46,951 nucleotides of DNA from Acholeplasmatales bacterium (GCA_017444645.1 JAFSWG010000066.1:1-46951), one strand, 5' to 3'; shown: positions 7,510 to 17,692, counted from the first letter of the stretch. Notes: a model not told the origin generated them from the sequence alone. A program made the numbers and translations.

Positions 7510-9690
7510 ATGGAAGTAGTTAATGAAAATGTAATTGAACAAATTTCAAAAGAAGAAAATATTAAGGTTGATCAAATTAAAGCTGTACTTGAAATGCTAG
7601 CTGATGAAAAAACAGTAGCTTTTATCGCAAGATATCGTAAGGAAGTGACTGGTGGCTTAGATGAAGAGAAAATAAGAGCTATTAGTGATGCGTATAACTA
7701 TGGAGTTAATCTAGCTAAAAGAAAAGCTGATGTTATTAGATTAATAGAAGAAAAAGGATTATTAACTGATGAATTAAGAGAAGAAATTGAATCAAGAACT
7801 AAATTAATTGAGGTTGAAGATTTATATAGACCATTTAAGGAAAAGAAAAAAACAAAGGCATCTGAAGCTATTGCTTTAGGATTAGATGGCTTAGCTGATA
7901 TAATGATGAAAAACTGGCAAAAGGGTTCTAGAGAAGAATTTATTAAGCCATTTATCAATGATAAGGTTCCTACTGAAGAAAAGGCATTAACATTAGCTAA
8001 ATATATTGTTGCTGAAAGAATTAGTGACAATGCTGAATATAGAGGTGCCATTAGAGATAATGCTTTAAAATATGGTACTATTATTTGTAAAAAGAAAAAT
8101 AATGACAAGGATCCTGAAGAAAAATATAAGAATTATTATGAATGTAGTGAAGCAATTGCTCGTATTAAGCCCCATAGATTATTAGCAATTAATAGAGCTG
8201 AAAATGAAGATGTTATTTCAGTTAATATTGAATTAAAACCTATTTGGGACATTGATTATTTAACTTGGAAAGTAACATGGAAAAAGGATTCATTATTTAG
8301 AAAAGAATTAGATGAAGCAATAGCTGATTCATATAAGAGATTAATTCAGCCTTCAATTGCTAGAGAAATTAGAAGTATTAAAAATGATGAAGCTGAAATT
8401 CAAGCTATTCATATTTTCTCATTAAATTTAAAGAATTTATTATTACAAGCTCCAATGAAAGGAAAAGTGGTATTAGGTGTTGACCCTGCGTTTAGAACAG
8501 GATGCAAGCTTGCAGTTATTAGTCCTTCGTCTAATGTGCTTGAAATTGGCGTTATTTACCCTAATGAGAAGTCAAAGGATCAAACAGTTGACCCTAAGCT
8601 AGTAATTCAATCTAAGAAGAAAATTGTTGATTTAATTAATAAATATAATGTAGAAATCATTGCGATTGGTAATGGTACAGCATCTCGTGAAACAGAAAGC
8701 TTTATTGCTGAAGTAATTAATGAAAATAAATTAAGTACGAAATATGTAATAGTAAGTGAAGCAGGTGCGTCAGTATATTCAGCTTCAGAATTAGCAATTG
8801 AGGAATTCCCTGATTTAACTGTTGAAAAAAGAAGTGCTATATCAATTGCTAGGCGTATTCAAGATCCACTTGCTGAGCTTGTTAAAATTGATCCTAAGTC
8901 TATTGGTGTTGGACAATATCAGCATGATGTTACTGAATCTAAATTATCTAAATCATTAGACGAAGTAGTAGAGGATGCAGTAAATAGAGTTGGTGTTAAT
9001 TTAAATACTGCTTCAGTATCATTATTAAGCTATGTATCAGGTTTATCAAAAACAATATCTAAAAATATTATTGATTATAGAGAAAAGAATGGCAGATTTT
9101 ATACTAGAGAAGAATTAAAGAAAGTATCTAAACTAGGTCCTAAGACTTATGAACAATGTGTTGGTTTCTTAAGAATATTAGATGGTAAAAATAAATTTGA
9201 TATGACATCAATTCATCCAGAAAGTTATAAAAAAGCTAAACAATTATTAGATGAATTAGGAATGGATGAATCAATGCTAGGAACTGATATGATGATTCAA
9301 GCTGTTGAGGGAGCTAATAAGGAAGACTTATCAAAGAAATTAGATATTGATATGTATACATTAAATGATATTTTAGATGCATTTAAGGCACCATTAAGAG
9401 ATATAAGAGATTCTTATGATGGATTAAAGTTAAGAAGCGATATAATGCATTTTGAAGATATTAAAATCGGCGATGAACTTGATGGAACAGTACGTAATGT
9501 TGTAGATTTTGGCGTATTTGTTGATTGTGGTGTTAAATATGATGGATTAGTTCATATTTCTAAAATGTCTAAAAATAAGGTAAATCATCCATCTGATATG
9601 GTAGGTGTTGGTGATTCAGTTCATGTTTATGTAATTGATATAGATTACAATAAGCATAAGATGGCATTATCATTAATAAAACCTGAATAG
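7510..9690 (+). CDS. tex: Tex, S1-domain RNA-binding transcription accessory protein
   Basis: 726 residues, full length. The N-terminal helical part carries the family stretch FIARYRKEVTGGLDEEKI (about 35-52). A YqgF/RNase H-like fold follows with LGVDPAFRTGCKLAV near 322-336. Next is a helix-hairpin-helix region (GVNLNTASVSLLSYVSGL, about 495-512), and a C-terminal S1 domain is near 650-722 (GDELDGTVRNVVDFGVFV). Tex binds nucleic acid and acts in transcript maintenance; the exact bacterial role is still debated. The ribosome-binding site is GAGAGGAG just upstream. It ends in a bidirectional terminator shared with the convergent lipoprotein operon. Confidence 0.97.
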   Translation: MEVVNENVIEQISKEENIKVDQIKAVLEMLADEKTVAFIARYRKEVTGGLDEEKIRAISDAYNYGVNLAKRKADVIRLIEEKGLLTDELREEIESRTKLIEVEDLYRPFKEKKKTKASEAIALGLDGLADIMMKNWQKGSREEFIKPFINDKVPTEEKALTLAKYIVAERISDNAEYRGAIRDNALKYGTIICKKKNNDKDPEEKYKNYYECSEAIARIKPHRLLAINRAENEDVISVNIELKPIWDIDYLTWKVTWKKDSLFRKELDEAIADSYKRLIQPSIAREIRSIKNDEAEIQAIHIFSLNLKNLLLQAPMKGKVVLGVDPAFRTGCKLAVISPSSNVLEIGVIYPNEKSKDQTVDPKLVIQSKKKIVDLINKYNVEIIAIGNGTASRETESFIAEVINENKLSTKYVIVSEAGASVYSASELAIEEFPDLTVEKRSAISIARRIQDPLAELVKIDPKSIGVGQYQHDVTESKLSKSLDEVVEDAVNRVGVNLNTASVSLLSYVSGLSKTISKNIIDYREKNGRFYTREELKKVSKLGPKTYEQCVGFLRILDGKNKFDMTSIHPESYKKAKQLLDELGMDESMLGTDMMIQAVEGANKEDLSKKLDIDMYTLNDILDAFKAPLRDIRDSYDGLKLRSDIMHFEDIKIGDELDGTVRNVVDFGVFVDCGVKYDGLVHISKMSKNKVNHPSDMVGVGDSVHVYVIDIDYNKHKMALSLIKPE

Positions 9691-9695
9691 ATAAA

Positions 9696-9722
9696 AAAAG
9701 AGAGTCAATGTGACTCTCTTTT
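9696..9722. terminator. Bidirectional terminator between tex and the lipoprotein operon
   Basis: GAGAGTCA at 9700-9707 pairs with TGACTCTC at 9711-9718, flanked by A-run and T-run. It serves both converging transcripts and overlaps the stop codon of the minus-strand gene. Confidence 0.9.
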
Positions 9723-12700
9723 AGTTTGCCTTAACATCAGGTCTTGTCCAATCATAAGTACCATCAACCCATGAATTAAATTCAGAGTCTTTTTCGTAAT
9801 TTGTGATTGTATTTTTAACCTTGTTAACATGAGCAGTAATTATATCTTGTTTTAATACATCATCAGTTGAAATCTTAATATCTAATTTATTTAAAATTAA
9901 GAATTCTTGGAAATATGTATTAGTATATGCAGATATAACATCATCAAATAATTTACCCATTAATTCATAAATTGTTGAATCCAAAGAAGTACTTACTCCA
10001 TTTGCATTTTGTACATAATAAATGAAGAATTGGTTGAATGAAGCAGTAGTGCATTCTTCACCAGAAGTAGCTGGTTCATTTAATGAATCAATGTTTAATT
10101 TAATAGTTTGTTCATTATCATCACTATCAGTATAAGTACGAAGTGTTAATTCGATATTTTGTTGATATTCAGATGCATCATCCTTTGTATATGTTAAATA
10201 ACTCTTATTTTCATATGAATTAATAATTAACATATGGTAACCAAATGATGTTTTACATAATGTATCAGCAGTAATCTTAGTTGCATCAGCATCTGTTGTT
10301 ACGAAGCAACCTTCATTATTATTTGCATCAGTGATTAGATAGAATTTACCATTTTCGTATTCGTAGCCATCACCAGAAGATGCCTTTTTTCTATAAGTGT
10401 CATTGTCAAGTGAAGTAACACTCTTATATATTTCAACAACATAATCTTTGAATGGTGTAACGAAATTATTAACAGAATCTTCATCAATATTTCCGCTTGA
10501 TGCTAATTGTTCAACAGTTATTAAGAAATTATATTTGTTTTCTTTCTTGAAATCATCCCAGTTAGATACTGATTTTGAATTAATAGTATATGATGATTTC
10601 ATTTCATTTCCTTCTTCATATTGAGTCTTAATGAATTTTAATGTATCAAATAAAGAAGAATCTGTATAAATAGGATTAATAGTTTCTAAATATAAAGCAC
10701 GAGCTAGATTTACAACAGCCTCTTCAAATTCTTGGATTTCAGCAGTTGTTTTACTAGCAAGGAATGTATCAGGATCGTCAGGAGAACCATCTGCATCATC
10801 GTCAATGTTAATTAAGAAGTGATCTAAATTAATACTTAATAAATCATCATATTTAGTATTTCCTGCAGCAAGTAGATTATTTAAGAATCCATTCTTAGCT
10901 TCATCAGAAACATAATAATTTCCATCGGCATTTGTAGAAGAACTTCTCCATGAATCATAAACCTTCATTGCTTCATATGTAGTAAGTGCTTTATTAGCAT
11001 TGTAATAATACTTTAATACATCCTCTCTAGTAGTATAACCATAAGTACCTAGTAAGAATGTTTCAAGTCCAACCTCTTTTGGATAAGAAGAATTGTTATT
11101 ACCATTAAACTTAGAAATTTCTTCATCTAGAGTAGTAGTGTTAGTTTCAGCTAAATCACTATCAATCATATATAATGATACATATTTATCATAATATGAA
11201 TTAGCAAATTCTAATTCGAAATATTTAGTAATAATATCATTTGAATACTTTTTAGAAGCATCTTTATAGAAATCTTCTACAGTGTATGAATAATCACCGA
11301 TTTTAAAGATTTCATTTGTAGAATTTGTAACAGTAGAAGTAACTAATGTATATTCTTCTGGATATGCATTATAGAAACTATATTCAAAATATGGATCATA
11401 AATTTGAATATTAGCATCTTTATATCTAGCATGATCAACAGTCGCAGCATAAGATGCTTGTTCTTTGATCATATCTTCTTTAATTATTTTTGTAACTTTA
11501 GTTTTTTGTTCATCACTCAAGCTAGCAAACTCAACTTCTTTAGATAAATCAGTACCATTATTATAGTCATATTTTGTTGATATTCTTAAAGCCATTACAT
11601 ATTTATTATTAATATTTCTTGGCTCTGTTAAATATTGACCATCTTCTAATACACTAGTAATTAATGTATTAATACCTGAAGGTAATTTAGATAAATCATT
11701 TTTATCTTTGTTAACTGTATAGATGAATTCTTCATCATCTGTAGAAGCAGCTTGTTTATATCCATAATAAGCATTGTATAGTTGAATATATGCATTTTTA
11801 GCAGCATCTACATCAGCTAAATTAGAGAAATCTACTCCAAGGTTGTTAATTGTTTCTAGAGCTTCTTTTCTAGAATTGAATTGAATAATAATAGCGTTAT
11901 ATTCACCATATGTTTTATATGATGATTCATATCTTGATTTAATAGTTGCTTCCTTATATAGATAATTAGAATTCTTTATATCATCTTCAGAATCTTCATC
12001 ATAGATATATTCTTCATCAGCTATCTTATATAATTCTTTTTTAGCACCTAAATATCTAGCTTGTTCTAAAAGAATAGTATCAATTTTATCTTTAAGTGCA
12101 GTAGCTGTCTTAGTTGATAATGCAGGTAAATCATCATCTTTTGTGAAGTATGATAATGAATTATCTAATTCGATATCAGAAGCATTGATAAAGATACCTT
12201 CATCTGCAAGAGTATCAATATATTTCTTAACAGCTGAATCTTTATCATCTTGAGTCATCTTATCTATTTCTTTAGAACTTGTCTTTGAATAAATAGCATT
12301 AACAATTGTAGTTGTAATAGTTTTAACTAAATCTTTTCTTAATGATAAGTATTTATCATTTGCTTCAGTTGTATCAGATGTTAAATCATATAACTTTTCT
12401 TGAGCTGTTTTTGAATCACCTTCAACATCTGTGCATTCTAGTACAGATAATTTGTCTTTTCCAACATTAGTAATAAAATCAGCTCTTGTTGCGTTGTTGT
12501 ATAACCCAGTTATAACTTCAAGTTCTGCTTTATAAATATTCTTATTTATTGCAGTAGTAATTGTAGAATATCCTGATTTTCTTAATTGAGTGTAGTATTG
12601 ACCAAATGTCATCTTTAAATCACCACTTGCTGTAGCGATTGTGTCATTTAGTTTTGAATTAAAAGTACCATATGGTGTTACAGTGTTTCTAACAGTAGAA

Positions 12701-12774
12701 CTACCACAAGAAGACAATGTAACTGCCCCTAGGGCAACTAGGGAAGCACCTAATAATAGCTTTTTAAGTTTCAT
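9721..12774 (-). CDS. Giant lipoprotein, divergent PrsA/SurA-type parvulin-like foldase (second of tandem pair)
   Basis: 1017 residues. A lipoprotein signal peptide ends in LSSC (Cys about 23), so Lgt should anchor it outside the cell. After the lipobox comes a PrsA-like N-segment (YGTFNSKLND, then FGQYYTQLRKSGYSTITTAI). Weak parvulin signatures recur: LPSGINTLITSVLEDGQYL then NNKYVMALRIS, and CKTSFGYHMLIINSYENK, which resembles the FGYHIIKV end of parvulin domains. A DHFLINIDDDADGSPDDP segment looks like a parvulin HILI strand running into a DxDxDG calcium loop. The known PrsA is about 300 residues, so this is over three times longer. AAGGAGG lies inside the end of the upstream gene. Foldase function is inferred, not shown. 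Confidence 0.7.
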   Translation of the reverse strand: MKLKKLLLGASLVALGAVTLSSCGSSTVRNTVTPYGTFNSKLNDTIATASGDLKMTFGQYYTQLRKSGYSTITTAINKNIYKAELEVITGLYNNATRADFITNVGKDKLSVLECTDVEGDSKTAQEKLYDLTSDTTEANDKYLSLRKDLVKTITTTIVNAIYSKTSSKEIDKMTQDDKDSAVKKYIDTLADEGIFINASDIELDNSLSYFTKDDDLPALSTKTATALKDKIDTILLEQARYLGAKKELYKIADEEYIYDEDSEDDIKNSNYLYKEATIKSRYESSYKTYGEYNAIIIQFNSRKEALETINNLGVDFSNLADVDAAKNAYIQLYNAYYGYKQAASTDDEEFIYTVNKDKNDLSKLPSGINTLITSVLEDGQYLTEPRNINNKYVMALRISTKYDYNNGTDLSKEVEFASLSDEQKTKVTKIIKEDMIKEQASYAATVDHARYKDANIQIYDPYFEYSFYNAYPEEYTLVTSTVTNSTNEIFKIGDYSYTVEDFYKDASKKYSNDIITKYFELEFANSYYDKYVSLYMIDSDLAETNTTTLDEEISKFNGNNNSSYPKEVGLETFLLGTYGYTTREDVLKYYYNANKALTTYEAMKVYDSWRSSSTNADGNYYVSDEAKNGFLNNLLAAGNTKYDDLLSINLDHFLINIDDDADGSPDDPDTFLASKTTAEIQEFEEAVVNLARALYLETINPIYTDSSLFDTLKFIKTQYEEGNEMKSSYTINSKSVSNWDDFKKENKYNFLITVEQLASSGNIDEDSVNNFVTPFKDYVVEIYKSVTSLDNDTYRKKASSGDGYEYENGKFYLITDANNNEGCFVTTDADATKITADTLCKTSFGYHMLIINSYENKSYLTYTKDDASEYQQNIELTLRTYTDSDDNEQTIKLNIDSLNEPATSGEECTTASFNQFFIYYVQNANGVSTSLDSTIYELMGKLFDDVISAYTNTYFQEFLILNKLDIKISTDDVLKQDIITAHVNKVKNTITNYEKDSEFNSWVDGTYDWTRPDVKAN

Positions 12775-12775
12775 A

Positions 12776-15700
12776 TTATTTTGCCTCCTTATCTAGTTTA
12801 ATTAAGAAATTTTTAATATGAGCTTCTAAATTATCCCACCAATCAGGATATAAATTAGAAGTACCAGTTGTATCATTATTTAAATCACTATAATCATCAG
12901 CGATTCTTTGATTGATTTGTACTATATTTTTGAAGATACCATTATCACCATTATATGCTTCATTAGAATATTTAATGATATTGAAGATGTTTTCATCTAA
13001 ATTAACATAATTCTTCATGAAATATAATAGAATTACTCTTTGTGTTTCAGAACTTGTGAATCTTGAATAAACAGGTGAAACAAAGTTAGTTAATGCACTT
13101 GAGATATCAGCAGGAGAAAGCTTAGATGAGCCATTTACTGCGTTATCAATAATGTATAATAAAATTTGATTTTCATTTAACTTATCATTTTCGTTATAAA
13201 CATCAGAAATCTTTATGTATTTCTCGTTATATTTAAATAATAAATCTTTATATAATGTATCCTCATGATCTTCTTTAGACCATTTTGCAGATGCAGTAGC
13301 TGTACCAGAAGTAACAATCAATAAGTTAACTCCTGTTTTTGAAGTAATAATTTGATCATTTGCTGTAGAAATTGAAGCTTCAGTTAATGGTTCAATATAT
13401 TCAGTAGGAGTTGTCTCATTTAAATAATATTGATATTTAACTGTATTGTCTTCATTATGTCCTCTAGCATAGTCATATAATCTTTGCTTAATTGTATAAT
13501 CAATATCAGTAGTAGAATTTGTAGCAGTAACATCTTCAACTGCAACATTCAAACCAAGCTTCTTATATTTAGCCCAAATGTTTTCAGCAGCTGTTGGATT
13601 TCCATTGTATTCAGCTTTAGCAGAATTATTAATTTCTGTAACTAGACTTGATAGAACAGATTCATGAGATGAGTTAGCTGATGCACTTATCTTATTATAA
13701 ATAGTATAAGCTAATTGCTTAGCAACATATTCTTTAGTTACATCACCAACTAAAGTACCATCATAACCAATCCATCCTGGTACTACATCATCTTTCCATT
13801 CAGTAACTTCATCATATTCGCCATCTTCATCTGCATCCATGTAGATGATTAATTGCTTACCAGATAGAGAGAAGTATTTTTCGTATGCATATGTAGAATA
13901 TGTAACAAAGAATTCGGCTAATGAAGGATCTGAATAATCAGTCAATAACTTAGCAGATGCTAATTGAGTAATATAGTAATCATCAATAATTTTATTAATA
14001 TCTGCTGTATGATAATAAAGCATTAAGAAATTATACTTACCAATTGTTGAAGGATATCCACTTGATGAATAACCATCATTAGCAAATAATGATAATACAT
14101 TTTGTAAATATGTTGTATATGTTTTTCTAGTATCTGAATCTTTCTTTAATTTGTCATATTCATTTGTTGATCTAATTATTTTCTTTGATAATAAGTCGAT
14201 TGCAACAGTAGAACCAGTTTGTTTTTCTAAATAATCATAAACTCCAAATGCAGAAGAAGTACCAGGAATTAAAATGCTGTCCTTGTCAGAATCATCTGCT
14301 TTAATATTTAAATCAAATGTCTTGTCGTTATATGAAATAGTAGCTAGAACGTTACCATTTTTAGCACCACCAACTGATTTTGAATAATCAGAATGATCTT
14401 TAGCATATTCAATTTCAGTTGCTTCTGTATAAACTTTAACTTTTACATCTTCTAATGCATCATTCATCTTATTAGTAATAATAGACTCTGTTGCATTATC
14501 GCTAATTAATTCATTTAAGATTTCATCAAATAGTTCTTTATTTTCATCTAAAGTTAACATATCGAAGTAATCAATATTTGTATGATTTTTATCTAGATAG
14601 TAATCTTCATATTTCTTAATTGTAGCATCAGTGATTTCATCATAACCATCATCAAATTTATAAGCAATAACTGATGAGCTGCTTGCATCTTTTAAAGCTG
14701 TTGAGTAGCGTGTATCATAGTTGACGCCTTGATCATCTTTTAACTTTAATGTTTCATAGCAATATGTTTTGAAATCAACACTATAAGTATCCTTTAAAAG
14801 ATCTGGTGTGTAAGTTAAGATATTGCCATTAGCCTTATCAAATTCTTCTAATTCTTTGATTGTATTTGTATATAAAGCTTGTGGATCATCACTTGTCTTA
14901 TATTCATTTAATAATGATAATGTTTGTTTTCTTAAGTCATTTAAGTTATCAAATGAAATTGCAGAAGTAGTAGCTGAAGGTAATGAATCTAAATATCCAC
15001 CATACATATAGTTGTATAGCATAATATATAATTCTAAAACAACCATTCCAGATACTTGTTCAGCGTTAGATGTTTTTAAATTTGCTGAAGTTTTAACAAA
15101 ATCATCATAATACTTGATATATGAATCATAGCCTTGGTTAGCTTCTTTTTCATAAATATAATAAATTGTATTATTGTTGATATATAAACCAAAGGCTCTT
15201 AATGTATCGTTAAATTCAGTTGTGCTAGTGAATTTAATCTTTATTAAGTTTAGATCAAAAGTATTAGTATATAATTCTTTGAATTTATCTACGTAAGAAG
15301 TGTTACTATATAATCCATATTTTTCATCATCAGTATCAGTGTCATCTTCAAAAGCCTCTTCAACATCATCTTTTAAAGAATCTAATGTGAAAAGTTCTTT
15401 TCCGTATAGTGGATAATATAGTTCACTTAATTCTTTTGCGATTGCAAATAATCCATTTGTATTTGCTGCAGACAAATCAGTAAGAATATCTTCGAATGTC
15501 TTTCCTTTAAGGTCTCCATCTGCAATTGAAGCCTTTTGATATGTTGTGTATACCTCATCAACATATTTTTGTTTAAATTTAGCTAATTCAACATCAGTAA
15601 ATTCATCAAGTTTGTCATAATATGAATCAATGCTGTATGGTAAGTTTAGAATATCTTGTACCACATAGTCAGCTAATCTTGTTGTATATTCATTGTATAA

Positions 15701-16051
15701 TTCATTGAATTGCTTTTCTGATATTTCATCAGTTGAACCATGGATAATTTTTTTATCCTCTAGTTTTGAATAGTCACCATTTGTATTGATGACATTTGTT
15801 AACCTTGTAATTTGCTCATTTAAGATTACATTAGTAATTTGACTATCTAAAACTGATTTAGCATTCCATTGAAGTTCATCCCAAAGTTCTCCAGTGGTAA
15901 CGCTATAATCACCTATAGAAGCATAAGTAGAGTTTCTATCAAGTGTACCATACTTGTTAGTAGCTCCTGAGCAAGATGTTAACGTTATAGCTAAAGCGCA
16001 AGTTACCATTGCAGTTGATAATCTACGCACCCTTTTATTAGTTTTGCTCAT
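12776..16051 (-). CDS. Giant lipoprotein, divergent PrsA/SurA-type parvulin-like foldase (first of tandem pair)
   Basis: 1091 residues when started at the second ATG (16051). That places GGAG 7 nt upstream; the first ATG (16054) is only 4 nt away. A lipoprotein signal peptide ends in LTSC. The mature N-terminus is PrsA/SurA-like: YASIGDYSVTTGELWDELQW, then SQITNVILNEQI. Later, LSGKQLIIYMDADEDGEYDE has the same layout as the HILI-plus-DxDxDG segment of its neighbour. ITSKTGVNLLIVTSG resembles the parvulin GYHIIKV strand. The two proteins share the YGT(L/F) motif after the lipobox and look like ancient paralogues. They are one nucleotide apart and form one operon. Peptidyl-prolyl isomerase activity is uncertain because the key His and Cys residues of parvulins are not obvious. 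Confidence 0.7.
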   Translation of the reverse strand: MSKTNKRVRRLSTAMVTCALAITLTSCSGATNKYGTLDRNSTYASIGDYSVTTGELWDELQWNAKSVLDSQITNVILNEQITRLTNVINTNGDYSKLEDKKIIHGSTDEISEKQFNELYNEYTTRLADYVVQDILNLPYSIDSYYDKLDEFTDVELAKFKQKYVDEVYTTYQKASIADGDLKGKTFEDILTDLSAANTNGLFAIAKELSELYYPLYGKELFTLDSLKDDVEEAFEDDTDTDDEKYGLYSNTSYVDKFKELYTNTFDLNLIKIKFTSTTEFNDTLRAFGLYINNNTIYYIYEKEANQGYDSYIKYYDDFVKTSANLKTSNAEQVSGMVVLELYIMLYNYMYGGYLDSLPSATTSAISFDNLNDLRKQTLSLLNEYKTSDDPQALYTNTIKELEEFDKANGNILTYTPDLLKDTYSVDFKTYCYETLKLKDDQGVNYDTRYSTALKDASSSSVIAYKFDDGYDEITDATIKKYEDYYLDKNHTNIDYFDMLTLDENKELFDEILNELISDNATESIITNKMNDALEDVKVKVYTEATEIEYAKDHSDYSKSVGGAKNGNVLATISYNDKTFDLNIKADDSDKDSILIPGTSSAFGVYDYLEKQTGSTVAIDLLSKKIIRSTNEYDKLKKDSDTRKTYTTYLQNVLSLFANDGYSSSGYPSTIGKYNFLMLYYHTADINKIIDDYYITQLASAKLLTDYSDPSLAEFFVTYSTYAYEKYFSLSGKQLIIYMDADEDGEYDEVTEWKDDVVPGWIGYDGTLVGDVTKEYVAKQLAYTIYNKISASANSSHESVLSSLVTEINNSAKAEYNGNPTAAENIWAKYKKLGLNVAVEDVTATNSTTDIDYTIKQRLYDYARGHNEDNTVKYQYYLNETTPTEYIEPLTEASISTANDQIITSKTGVNLLIVTSGTATASAKWSKEDHEDTLYKDLLFKYNEKYIKISDVYNENDKLNENQILLYIIDNAVNGSSKLSPADISSALTNFVSPVYSRFTSSETQRVILLYFMKNYVNLDENIFNIIKYSNEAYNGDNGIFKNIVQINQRIADDYSDLNNDTTGTSNLYPDWWDNLEAHIKNFLIKLDKEAK

Positions 16052-16093
16052 CATAAAACTCCTTTACCAAAAAAATAAACTATAGCACATAAT

Positions 16094-16122
16094 ATCATAT
16101 CATTAATGGTTTGAAAATGCAA
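16094..16122 (-). promoter_or_regulatory. Promoter of the giant lipoprotein operon
   Basis: On the minus strand, TTGCAT (16122-16117), 17-bp spacer, TATGAT (16099-16094), about 40 nt before the start codon. Confidence 0.7.
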
Positions 16123-16188
16123 TTAAAATATAATTTTAAGGACAATATTTTTTTTATTACTAATTTGCTTAAAATTACAGACTAATTA

Positions 16189-16197
16189 TGCTATAAT
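16189..16197 (+). promoter_or_regulatory. Extended -10 promoter of walJ-rlmH
   Basis: TGCTATAAT with no good -35 at 17 bp (TTGCTT lies 21 bp upstream). The leader is only about 12 nt and begins near the GGTGAT ribosome-binding site at 16207-16212. Confidence 0.65.
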
Positions 16198-16216
16198 GAC
16201 ACTGCTGGTGATTTAA

Positions 16217-17056
16217 GTGAGAATAAAAGTATTTTCAAGTGGAAGTGATGGTAATTCCACTATTGTTGTTTCAAATAATAAAAAGATTTTAATTGATTTA
16301 GGTATTACTAGAAAACAAATAGTAGAAAACCTAAATAAAATGGATATAGATATTTTGGATTTAGATGCGATTTTGATTACACATGAGCATACTGATCATA
16401 TAAAAGCATTACCTACAATGCTAAAGGAGTGCCAAATTCCTATATATTTATCAAAGGGGACATTAAATTCGATTTACGACATGTATAAAGCATCTGGAAA
16501 AACTAAATTAATAGAACTGATTGATAAGAGATTTAACGAAGGTTCGATAATTATATTATCGAGAACTAATGAATCATTGTTTTATGATAGCTTTAATATA
16601 GGCTCTGTTTACGTCGATGTTTTACCAGCATTCCATGATGCTGCAGAGACCTTAGGATATGTTATTCACGAAGGTGAAAAGAAGCTTGTTTATATGACGG
16701 ATACAGGTTATGTTCATGATAGTTTATGGCCTATAATTAATGATGCAGAAGCATATATTTTAGAATCTAATCATGACCCTGAAATTTTAATGGCATCTAA
16801 TAGACCATATAACCTAAAAATAAGAATTTTATCTGATCATGGTCACATGTCGAATGAAGAATCAATGATTACTTTAGCTAATATTATGGGACCTAAAACT
16901 AAGGTTGTTTTACATGCTCATGTTTCACAAGAATGTAATTTATCACAACTTATTGAATTAACTAGAAAAAAAGTTTTTGATAGTTTTGGCATAGATACAG
17001 AAGGCATCGAATTTGAGATACTTCATCCTTATCCATCAAAGGAGTATAATGTATGA
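16217..17056 (+). CDS. walJ: WalJ/YycJ metallo-beta-lactamase-fold hydrolase
   Basis: 279 residues from a GTG start preceded by GGTGAT and 4 nt. The MBL metal-binding motif THEHTDH is near residue 55, with FSSGSDGNST at the N-terminus and later conserved Asp/His (MTDTGYV, DHGHMS, LHAHVS). Family members are 5'-3' DNA exonucleases or act with the WalRK cell-wall pathway; YycJ of Bacillus is linked to DNA repair. It overlaps rlmH by 4 nt (ATGA). The pair keeps the order of the yyc locus of Firmicutes, though walRK-yycHI are absent. Confidence 0.93.
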   Translation: MRIKVFSSGSDGNSTIVVSNNKKILIDLGITRKQIVENLNKMDIDILDLDAILITHEHTDHIKALPTMLKECQIPIYLSKGTLNSIYDMYKASGKTKLIELIDKRFNEGSIIILSRTNESLFYDSFNIGSVYVDVLPAFHDAAETLGYVIHEGEKKLVYMTDTGYVHDSLWPIINDAEAYILESNHDPEILMASNRPYNLKIRILSDHGHMSNEESMITLANIMGPKTKVVLHAHVSQECNLSQLIELTRKKVFDSFGIDTEGIEFEILHPYPSKEYNV

Positions 17057-17532
17057 AAATAACTATAGTTAGTGTAGGCAATATTAAGGAAAAATATTTA
17101 AAAGATGCAATAGCTGAATATTCAAAAAGATTATCAAAATATACCAAGATAGAGTTCTTATCAACTAATGATGAGCCAATATGTGATAATCCTTCTGAAA
17201 AAGATGAAATAATAGTTAAAAATAAAGAAGGGGAAAGGCTTTTAAAGTTAATACCTGATAATTCATATAAAGTCGTTTTAGATTTGAAAGGAACTATGCT
17301 AACATCTGTAGAATTAGCTAATAAAATCTCAGATGTTTTTACTTATCAAAATTCTAATATTTCTTTTATAATAGGTGGATCACTTGGACTTTCAGATGCT
17401 GTATTAAAATCTGCAGATTATCATCTATGTTTTTCAAAAATGACGTTTCCTCATCAGTTAATGCAAGTAATTCTTTTAGAGCAAATATATAGAGCATTTA
17501 AGATTAATAATAATGAGACTTATCACAAATAA
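17053..17532 (+). CDS. rlmH: 23S rRNA pseudouridine-1915 N3-methyltransferase RlmH
   Basis: 159 residues, the exact family length. A SPOUT fold with the S-adenosylmethionine knot FIIGGSLGL (near 111-119). The C-terminal motif SKMTFPHQLMQVILLEQIYRAF is diagnostic. It methylates pseudouridine 1915 in helix 69 of assembled 70S ribosomes. The start ATG overlaps the walJ stop, with AAAGGAG upstream inside walJ. A hairpin follows at 17537-17564. Confidence 0.97.
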   Translation: MKITIVSVGNIKEKYLKDAIAEYSKRLSKYTKIEFLSTNDEPICDNPSEKDEIIVKNKEGERLLKLIPDNSYKVVLDLKGTMLTSVELANKISDVFTYQNSNISFIIGGSLGLSDAVLKSADYHLCFSKMTFPHQLMQVILLEQIYRAFKINNNETYHK

Positions 17533-17536
17533 TAGT

Positions 17537-17570
17537 AGCCTGAAATTGAATAAGATTTTGGGCTTTTATT
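17537..17570 (+). terminator. Probable terminator of walJ-rlmH
   Basis: A 10-bp stem with two G-T pairs (AGCCTGAAAT with ATTTTGGGCT), then TTTATTATTT. Confidence 0.65.
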
Positions 17571-17610
17571 ATTTATAATAATTTCTTTCTACGTTAAAGG
17601 ATGTATTTTG

Positions 17611-17639
17611 TTGACTATTCCATTTTTAAGTGATAAAAT
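17611..17639 (+). promoter_or_regulatory. Promoter of the uxaBAC hexuronate operon
   Basis: TTGACT (17611-17616), 17-bp spacer, TAAAAT (17634-17639) with a TG two bases upstream. An 8-bp palindrome TAGCGCTA at 17668-17675, in the leader, could be a repressor site (weak evidence). Confidence 0.75.
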
Positions 17640-17692
17640 TATGCTATGTCATAATGCGCATTTTTTATAGCGCTAAATTGGAGGAATGTAAA

